Of a DNA stretch of 15,000 nucleotides, positions 9,480-15,000 are shown piece after piece. The stretch comes from Trachelipus rathkii. Lineage: Eukaryota > Arthropoda > Malacostraca > Isopoda > Trachelipodidae. The notes under the pieces are model-generated. The model was not told where the DNA came from, searched no databases, and was given only the letters and a program-made list of their open reading frames with translations. A program made the position numbers and the translations under genes. Every line of letters starts with the position of its first letter. The stretch's first letter is position 1. Location of the stretch: positions 17,501 through 32,500 of the forward strand of contig JABUQX010014896.1 of NCBI GenBank assembly GCA_015478945.1, read 5' to 3'.

Positions 9480-9504
9480 GTAATCTCGTCTCCGACGAGA
9501 TTAC
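9480..9504. repeat. T hairpin 1, inner copy
   Basis: GTAATCTCGTC at 9480-9490, loop TCC, GACGAGATTAC at 9494-9504: a perfect 11-bp stem. Compared with 8-32, one base pair is changed on both sides (C-G to T-A), so pairing is kept. Confidence 0.85.
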
Positions 9505-9884
9505 GTCATCATATAGCTCACATCATAATTTCACTCTGATTCGTTAAGCCTAACATGGTTTTCAGGACGAATTTGACCTTGGCGCTAAGGGGGCAGCACC
9601 CCCTTAGGGGTGACCTACGGTCACCAAAACTCGCGTGGGATCAGTTTATCACCCACAATAATCATATACCAAGTTTGAAAGCGATAGCTCTATTCCTTCA
9701 TATCGAAAAAAGTGGGTGCGGGAAGTGTTCTATTACTACAGCGATTAATCGAATGTTAATTATTGTAATTATTTTCTTTCGAATATATTTTTCATTGTTA
9801 AATGCCAACCAGAGCACGTAGAAAGACGATTTAAAGATTGATTTAGGGGTAATCGATCACGATAAATCGATTGGAACCATCAAA
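9505..9884 (-). other. D segment: unique sequence between T and the right TIR
   Basis: This stretch occurs only in the inner copy, since the older copy is cut by the window edge. It is not satellite-like. It holds two perfect hairpins: 9585-9607 (CTAAGGGGG / CCCCCTTAG, 9 bp, loop CAGCA) and 9609-9625 (GGTGACC / GGTCACC, 7 bp, loop TAC). GATTGATTTA/ATCGATCACG/ATCGATTGG motifs precede the TIR. An 88-codon plus-strand frame (9555-9821) runs through both hairpins and ends in a hydrophobic stretch (MLIIVIIFFRIYF). It has no recognised domain and I do not call it a gene. Confidence 0.55.
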
Positions 9885-10174
9885 AATGATCTATCGATCA
9901 TTTAAAACCTTCTAGGAACCAAAAAGCCCCTTTTGAGGGGCTCCGCCCCCTTTTGGGGCTAAAATCCTTGAGTTCAGGCTCAAAACCTCGGAAGTCGGTC
10001 TTCCAGACCTAAATTCCGGTCTCACCGACCTTGAAAACCCTAACTTTGACACGTCAAGCTTGAAAAAACCAATGTTGCAAAATGTTGCTTTGCAACATTT
10101 GCAACATTGCATGCAACATCCGGTTGCAACTTCCGGATGTCAGTCTGGCTGCTAGTTTTCCACCCTATACTACT
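9885..10174. repeat. Terminal inverted repeat, right
   Basis: This is the reverse complement of 4269-4562 with only two single-base indels and a 4-bp CGAT indel noticed. It ends CCACCCTATACTACT immediately before the AACGAC duplication. The high identity, compared with the strong divergence between the inner and older copies, points to a recent insertion or to recent homogenisation of the ends. Confidence 0.9.
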
Positions 10175-10180
10175 AACGAC
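10175..10180. repeat. Target-site duplication, right (AACGAC)
   Basis: An exact copy of 4263-4268. It continues into AAACCTAACAC, which is how the satellite motif GACAAACCTAACAC reads elsewhere (for example near 2635). The target was therefore intact satellite. Confidence 0.85.
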
Positions 10181-11508
10181 AAACCTAACACACTATACGT
10201 ACGACTAATTACTAACATTAACAAACTTCCGCACTTAACAACAGAAAAGTACCTAACACTTCGTACAAAAACGTAACCTATTCCCACTTTTTTCAAACAT
10301 ATCTCTAACATAACAATGTTATTTTACATTAACATCGTAATATTTAACAAAAATTTAGCATAACCCTGTCTATCATCATACTGACAACGAATATAATGCT
10401 AAGGTACCGAATTTTTTTTTACATCAACTTCGTATATTTAGCAAAAATTCATCATAACATCGTCTAAATATCATAGTCCCCAACGAATAATTGCAAAGAC
10501 AACAAAGTTTTAACCAAACATAACATAAATATAACAAAATTTTATCCTGACATAACATAAAAATAAGTTCTTTGAATAAAATATCATAGTAAAGAGCGAT
10601 AGTTTACTGATTTTAAAGCAGTAAATGAGTAAATCAGTAAATCAAACCATCCATCCCCGCAGTCCCCTACCCACCCATTCGCCTATGATCTATTGAACTA
10701 TTGATCCAAGTCATATTCGAGTATCAATTTTGGATAAACATAACATAAAAATAAGTTCTTTATATACTGGCCTACGAATATATGCTTACGCAACAAAGTT
10801 TTAGCACCAATAAAGCTACATATCATAATCTGAACTAAGAATATAATGTAACAAATGCAAACCTAACATAGCCTAGCGTATGAATAATCCGCTAACATCC
10901 CGAAATTCCCTGCTTATCAAAGGTAAAGTAGCAAAGTCATACAATACTCGATATGTTTCCACTTTTCCGCATATCAGCAACAGGTAAAGACGTATAATCT
11001 AACAAAATCCCTAAAAAAGTGACGCATCCTATCAAGATACCAGCATTGAACGCATGAATTGACACTAATCTTCCATCAAAAGTTGTTCACTCGTTCGAGT
11101 ATAACAACCAGTTGAACTATGAATAAATGTAGACATTAGCAAAATTCTCGGGCAAACTTAACATTACTCAACAAAATCTTAACCTTACTCACGTTTCTAA
11201 CACATCATCGTCAGTTAACACAGTAATATCTTACAAAACTCATCATTTCTCTAACAAATCAGTGTTAATTTCAGTCATAGTAATATTTAACATAACGTAC
11301 CTAACTTACGAATAAACAGCTTTCATTAACCAAGAGTATCTAAAGCAACACATCACCTCCCGAGAGAAAACCCAATGGGATGCGCCCCTTGAAAGGGTGT
11401 GAATCCTGAGAGGGGGGATCACCCCGAAGGGGTGTAAGCGGGGGCATTACCCCTCAAGAAGAGGGAAGAAGGCCTCAGCTCTTCGGGCTGAGGCCCAAAA
11501 CCCGCTTA
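10181..11508 (+). mobile_element. Older copy of the large TIR element, second part (satellite, C, B)
   Basis: This is collinear, as reverse complement, with inner positions from about 5660 down to 4562. It begins in the satellite unit split by the insertion and runs through C to B. The alignment ends at CCCGCTTA (11501-11508), which corresponds exactly to the inner edge of the TIR in the inner copy. The older copy therefore lacks its right TIR. The 64-codon frame at 10082-10276 spans the TIR/satellite junction and is spurious. Confidence 0.85.
11368..11508 (+). repeat. B segment, older copy
   Basis: It matches 4562-4705 in reverse. Retained structures are CACCCCGAAGGGGTG (11420-11434), the outer stem TAAGCGGG/CCCGCTTA (11435-11442 with 11501-11508), and the 11-bp hairpin 11471-11495 with one T/G mismatch. 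The second inner hairpin (TTACCCCTC...GAGGG, 11447-11466) has decayed, with extra AAGAA bases. Confidence 0.8.
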
Positions 11509-11631
11509 TATATATTCTACAACATTTTTCAAATTCTACAACATTTTTCAAATTATCGCAATCGCAATTCCTCAATTTATTTTGGTATTCCGCAATTGCG
11601 GAATTGCGGACTTAAAATGCGGAACGCCCAC

Positions 11632-11636
<5 letters not shown>
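11509..11636. mobile_element. hAT-type transposon end fragment 1
   Basis: It ends CGCCCACCTCTG at 11636, that is CAGAGGTGGGCG when read inward. This is the YAGRG-GTGGG style of hAT terminus. Inward of it are subterminal GCGGAATT/AATTGCGG repeats (11588-11625), as expected for transposase-binding repeats. A perfect 19-bp tandem duplication of ATTCTACAACATTTTTCAA lies at 11514-11551. The next 8 bases, ATATATAT, cannot be tested as a duplication because they lie in a microsatellite. No matching opposite end is seen, so this is a fragment. Confidence 0.55.
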
Positions 11637-12070
<434 letters not shown>

Positions 12071-12307
12071 TAATGTCACCTCCAGATTAGCTGTCTCCTG
12101 TAATCTAAAAACTTGATAGCTACGTAAAATCTAAATACATTTTTGAAATCGCTCACATGTAGGGAAAATGGAAGAAGAAATAAAATAAAGTGCGATAAAA
12201 AAATAATAATAGATGAGGTTTCTGTACGATAATTCTCTCGTTCCCCCAAATTTTCACGTTCCCAGTCATGAGTCCCCCAATATTTTCTTTTCAATGTTAT
12301 GCGAACA

Positions 12308-12310
<3 letters not shown>

Positions 12311-12349
<39 letters not shown>

Positions 12350-12383
12350 CAACATTAACACACACACACACACAAACACCACA
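12311..12383. repeat. (AC)n microsatellite
   Basis: A long CA run at 12312-12349 is interrupted by AACAACATTAA and continues to about 12383. It accounts for the poly-CV and poly-TH frames on the two strands. Confidence 0.95.
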
Positions 12384-12435
12384 CAAACTCTATGATAGAT
12401 AGATGTTCTAGAGACGAAATTAGTTTTTCCTATGG

Positions 12436-12480
12436 GTGACCTGACCTGACCTGACATGACCTAACCTAACCCTAACCTAT
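12436..12480. repeat. Telomere-like CCTGA/CCTAA tract
   Basis: Three GACCTGACCT-type pentamers pass into CCTAACCTAACCCTAACC. The pattern resembles degenerate telomeric repeats (TTAGG/TTAGGG on the other strand), but only about nine units are present. Confidence 0.6.
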
Positions 12481-12820
12481 AGGCCAAAGTTTTAAAAATT
12501 TTTTAATTTTAATTTAATTTTAATTTTATTTTTTTTAAATTTTTTTAATTTTTGCCATTATTTTTAAAGTTTCCCCTAAAGTATTGAAAAATATAAAGAA
12601 CGTTTATTTTTTATGGTATCAAGTTTAAATTAAGTTTAGAAACGTAACGATTATAACAATTTTTTTTGGAGTTATTTATTAAAATTAATAATTATTAAAA
12701 AATTTTTTTGGTTCTTGCATTACAATGTACGCTGAATTCAAAAAATGTATTCAGTTTTTATGTAAGATATAGTGTTTTTTTAGATACAGGGGGCACCTAA
12801 TCTGGAGACTGGCCATTATT

Positions 12821-12891
12821 ATATTATATATATTATATAATAATATATTATATAATATAAATATACCTAACTCAAGTATTTAATTATCCTT

Positions 12892-12933
<42 letters not shown>

Positions 12934-12940
12934 CTATATA
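12821..12940. repeat. Second AT-rich microsatellite
   Basis: TATTATATAATA repeats at 12821-12862, then non-repetitive sequence with CCTAACTCAAG, then a (TA)n run at 12896-12932. Confidence 0.9.
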
Positions 12941-13154
12941 TACGCCCGGTATAGCGTCGGGCGGTACGTGGGACTAACTTTAGGTAATAACTTCGTCTCC
13001 CCATTTTCCCCCCTAATATTCCTTTTTGGATTTTTTTTTCTATAAATCAAAGCCCTATAGTAGGTCATAAGCACACAAAAAAAATAATAATGTAATTCTA
13101 AAAATAATAGTTTTATTAAATATTAAATAAAGCTCATTTAGACTCACCTTGAAG

Positions 13155-13565
13155 GGGGGAATCGGACCACCATTGTGGGGTGAATTGGGCCATCTTTTTT
13201 TAAATTCCTCTTATGTATTAATTCAATTTTATATTTTAATTTTTACTTAATATAGTAATTTTTTATTATATTAAAATTAGTAATAAGTAATTAAAATTTC
13301 AATAATGATGAAATAAAATAAGATAAAAATGTGGTGGCCCAATTCACCCGCATTCGTGGGACAACAATTTTGGACACTTTTTTAAATTAAGATCCCACAC
13401 TAGAACGTTCATTTTCAATTTTAATTTTTACTTAATATAATAAGTGTTTATTAATTTTCAAACAACGAATACCTAGTAAAAATGTAAATATTAAATAATA
13501 AACAACCAAAAAATTAAATAAATAAAAGAATAAGAATTTTGTAATGGTCCAATTCCACCCATTAT
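13155..13565. repeat. Diverged ~183-bp tandem repeat
   Basis: TTTTTTTAAATT...TTTTAATTTTTACTTAATATA recurs at about 13194-13255 and 13378-13438. GGGTGAATTGGGCC (13179-13192) reappears inverted as GGCCCAATTCACCC (13336-13349), and in degraded form as GGTCCAATTCCACCC (13546-13560). No gene is present. Confidence 0.55.
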
Positions 13566-13574
13566 CAATTTTCC

Positions 13575-13635
13575 ATGGGGGGGTGATCGGTCAAGTTAGG
13601 CGCCAGCGATTTAACCACTATGCACTGTTTGGAAC
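13575..13635 (-). pseudogene. Possible tRNA-like (SINE-type) remnant
   Basis: On the minus strand the stretch GCATAGTGGTTAAATCGC resembles a tRNA D-arm/A-box. It is followed by CTGGCGCCTAACTTGACCG, where an anticodon arm would fall. The expected GGTTCRANNCC B-box is absent; a C-run and A/T-rich sequence lie there instead. This could be a decayed SINE head or chance. Confidence 0.2.
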
Positions 13636-13930
13636 AAAAATTTACTTTGCCAGTTTAAAACTAACATACTCAACTGTATACACTGAAAAAATAATTAAAA
13701 TCTGTCCATAACTTTTCATTTTATAACAAAGTTAAAAAAAACTCACATTTTTCAAAAGTGAAATCCTTTTTAAGGACATTTTATACCCTAATATATTGTA
13801 TTTTTTTAAAATATAAAAACTCTCTAGAATTAAAGATAATCTAAATAAAACTTGTAGTACTACCACGTGGCTATTTAATGAGCAAAAAAAATTTTTTTTT
13901 AATTTTTTATATTTAGTCACCCCGCCCGAC

Positions 13931-13948
13931 GGGGGGGGGGGGGGGGGG
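13931..13948. repeat. Homopolymer of 18 G
   Basis: A run of 18 G within the right inverted end of the 1-kb element. The exact length is likely uncertain in any assembly. Confidence 0.9.
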
Positions 13949-13961
13949 CGCTATAATAGCA

Positions 13962-14063
13962 GACTGCCGGATATTCCGACCGGATTCCGGTATCCGGTTT
14001 TAACTTCCAGCCGGATATCCAATATCCGGCTATCCGGCTAATTCACTATCCGGCCCATCCCTA
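13962..14063. mobile_element. hAT-type transposon end fragment 2
   Basis: It ends CCGGCCCATCCCTA at 14063, that is TAGGGATGGGCCGG read inward, a hAT-style terminus. The 100 bp inside it carry many TATCCGG/CCGGATA repeats in both orientations, typical of subterminal transposase-binding sites. Beyond it the third satellite copy starts abruptly in mid-unit. The sequence differs from the end at 11636, so the two do not pair. Its opposite end is not seen in the window. Confidence 0.6.
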
Positions 14064-15000
14064 GTTAGAGTATATTCGTTGATCAGTATGATAATCGGTC
14101 AAGGTTATGATAAATTTTTTGCTAAATGTTACTGTGTCAGTGTAAGATTAACGTTAATATGTTAGAGTTATGCTTGAAAAAGTAGGAATAGGTTACGTTT
14201 TGCATGCAATGTTAGTTACTTTACTGTTGTTAAGTGTGGAATTTTGTTAATGTTAACAGTTTATTCGTGTGTAAGTTGTGTTAGGTTTGTCTTTGTCCAT
14301 TATTTTCTTAGTTCATGTAACGATATGTTAGCTTTATTGATGTGGAAACTTTGTTACGTTAGCATACTTTCGCTGCTCTGTATGATAATTAACCAATGTT
14401 GTGATAAATGTTTAGTTAAAATATTACCATTTAATGTAAATTAACTATTGTTATGTTAGAAGATTGCTTGACAAAATGTGTGAATAGTTACGTTTTTTGT
14501 ATGCTATGTTAAGTTACTTTAATGTTGTTAAGTGTGGAACTTTGTTACGTTAGAGTATATTCATCATGTTTAAGGCGTGTCAGGTTTGTCATTGTGTATT
14601 ATATTCATAGTTCAGATGATGCTAAGTAAGTTTGTTACGTTAGAGTATACTCATTGATCTTTGTATAAAGAACTTGATTTTATGTTATGTTTATCAAAAA
14701 TGATACTCGAAATGATTGACTTGAAATCAATAATAATAGATCAAGGATGGACAGGAGGGTGGTGGGATGGTGGTTTGATTTACTGATTTACTGTTTTAGG
14801 GTATGTAAAACGTTACAATTTTAGTAAAAAATTTGACTTGAATCAATAGATCAATAGATCAATACATCAATAGATCAATAGATCACGGATGGACAGGAGG
14901 GTGGCAGGATGGTGGTTTGATTAACTGATTTACTGCTTTAGGGTAAGTAAAGCATGACAATTTTACTAAAAAATATGACTTGAATCAATAGATCAATAGA
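14064..15000 (-). mobile_element. Third copy of the large TIR element, partial
   Basis: Satellite (14064-14700) and then array (about 14700-15000) lie in the same orientation as the inner copy and run off the window. It is most similar to the reverse of 950-1945 in the older copy. Shared details include TTCGCTGCTCTGTATGATAA, GATCAGTATGATAATCGGTC, AAAGAACTTGATTTTATG, and the unit ending GGTAAGTAAAGCA/GGTATGTAAAGCA followed by AAAATATGACTTGAATC. It is truncated at the hAT end. The 66-codon frame at 14244-14444 is satellite. Confidence 0.8.

Larger units (their letters stand above)
8718..9510 (-). repeat. T segment of the inner copy, two ~278-bp units
   Basis: Two related units begin at TTAATAACTCGGCACCGCA-like motifs (about 8810 and 9089). 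Each continues through a pyrimidine-rich tract to a GGGGTCC motif (about 8990 and 9307). The segment matches 1-615 of the older copy in reverse, but its second unit has a much longer polypyrimidine tract. The frames of 133, 119, 109, 93 and 84 codons here come from simple sequence (runs such as poly-K/E) and are not conserved between copies. Confidence 0.75.
4269..10174 (-). mobile_element. Complete 5.9-kb non-autonomous TIR element, Polinton-like ends, self-nested
   Basis: The element starts AGTAGTATAGGGTGG and ends with its reverse complement. Its inverted repeats of about 290 bp differ by two single-base indels and one 4-bp indel, and it is flanked by AACGAC on both sides. Read on the minus strand, its order is TIR, D, T, array, satellite, C, B, TIR. 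Removing it with one AACGAC restores continuous satellite in the host copy. No transposase, integrase, polymerase or capsid gene is present, so any mobility must depend on proteins made elsewhere. Long inverted ends starting AG plus 6-bp duplications are known traits of Polinton/Maverick elements. That assignment is inference. Dada-type DNA transposons, which also make 6-7 bp duplications, are an alternative. Confidence 0.85.
12071..12820. mobile_element. TA-flanked MITE-like element, ~750 bp
   Basis: The inverted ends match over about 80 bp with indels. The left end (12071-12152) shares TAATG, CTCCAGATTAG, CCTGTA, ATCTAAAAA and ATACATTTTTGAA with the reverse of 12735-12820. It sits between TA-rich sequence, consistent with insertion at TA (Tc1/mariner-like), but this cannot be proved in an AT repeat. 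No transposase is present. The interior holds an AC microsatellite, a telomere-like tract and an A/T-only block (12490-12560). The short frames here are microsatellite-derived. Confidence 0.65.
12943..13957. mobile_element. ~1-kb non-autonomous element with short inverted ends
   Basis: The left end TATAGCGTCGGGCGG-TACGTGGGACTAACTTTA (about 12950-12983) matches the reverse of 13908-13957 (TATAGCG, C-run, CGTCGGGCGG, GGTGACTAAATATA). The right copy is split by an 18-G run. The left flank is an AT tract, and a TA duplication is possible. The interior is A/T-rich and contains a diverged tandem repeat at 13155-13560 and a tRNA-like patch near 13590. The 62-codon minus-strand frame at 13732-13920 is low-complexity and not called. 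Confidence 0.45.

Noticed and set aside
1..9510. A giant palindrome or fold-back element centred near 4.6 kb, or a chimeric (missed-adapter) read
   Set aside because: The arms differ in array copy number (four against seven), in T hairpin sequence and in inserts. The boundaries are explained by TIRs, a 6-bp duplication and a clean empty site, none of which a read artefact would give.
9555..9821. 88-codon frame in the D segment
   Set aside because: It crosses two perfect hairpins and has no known motif. It is within chance length for this base composition, and no second copy is available to test conservation.
4269..10174. LTR retrotransposon
   Set aside because: The ends are inverted, not direct. 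There is no primer-binding site or reverse transcriptase, and the target duplication is 6 bp.
12076..12457. Frames of 60-89 codons over the AC repeat
   Set aside because: They consist of poly-CV and poly-TH stretches from the microsatellite plus low-complexity flanks.

Overview
This window appears to be gene-free eukaryotic DNA, AT-rich, with long AT and AC microsatellites, two hAT-type transposon ends, small TIR elements, and diverged satellite-like repeats. I find no credible protein-coding gene, rRNA or complete tRNA on either strand. The longest open frames (up to 133 codons) fall in repeats, polypyrimidine tracts or microsatellites. The host cannot be named from this sequence. An AT-rich fungus (for example Glomeromycotina) or an arthropod would both fit, and a short CCTAA/CCTGA tract is compatible with an arthropod or fungal telomere-like motif. 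These are weak hints.

The main result is that positions 1-11508 and 14064-15000 are explained by three copies of one large mobile-element family. I call its parts TIR, D, T, array, satellite, C, B, TIR. An apparently complete copy of 5906 bp lies at 4269-10174 on the minus strand. It has near-identical inverted ends of about 290 bp that begin AGTAGTATAGGGTGG, and is flanked by an exact 6-bp direct repeat, AACGAC (4263-4268 and 10175-10180). It has inserted, in reverse orientation, into an older copy of the same family: positions 1-4268 join 10181-11508 when the insert and one AACGAC are removed, and the join matches the uninterrupted satellite inside the inner copy near 5600-5710. What looks like a 9.5-kb palindrome is therefore a self-nested insertion. 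A third, partial copy, also on the minus strand, runs from 14064 off the right edge and is closest to the older copy.

Within the family, T is a GC-rich segment with hairpins and purine/pyrimidine tracts. The array is built from roughly 140-bp units carrying two different 8-bp repeats, GATCAATA and GATTTACT. The satellite is a series of roughly 300-330-bp diverged units. B is a compact set of GC-rich hairpins with TTC loops, two of them enclosed by an outer stem. Several hairpins keep their pairing between copies although the bases differ. The long inverted ends starting AG and the 6-bp duplication resemble Polinton/Maverick elements, but no Polinton gene is present, so a non-autonomous derivative is an inference.

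Positions 11509-14063 separate the old copy from the third copy. They hold a 19-bp tandem duplication and a hAT-type end (to 11636), a 430-bp AT microsatellite, a 750-bp TA-flanked MITE-like element containing an AC microsatellite and the telomere-like tract, a second AT tract, a roughly 1-kb element with short inverted ends (one split by an 18-G run), and a second, different hAT-type end at 13962-14063.
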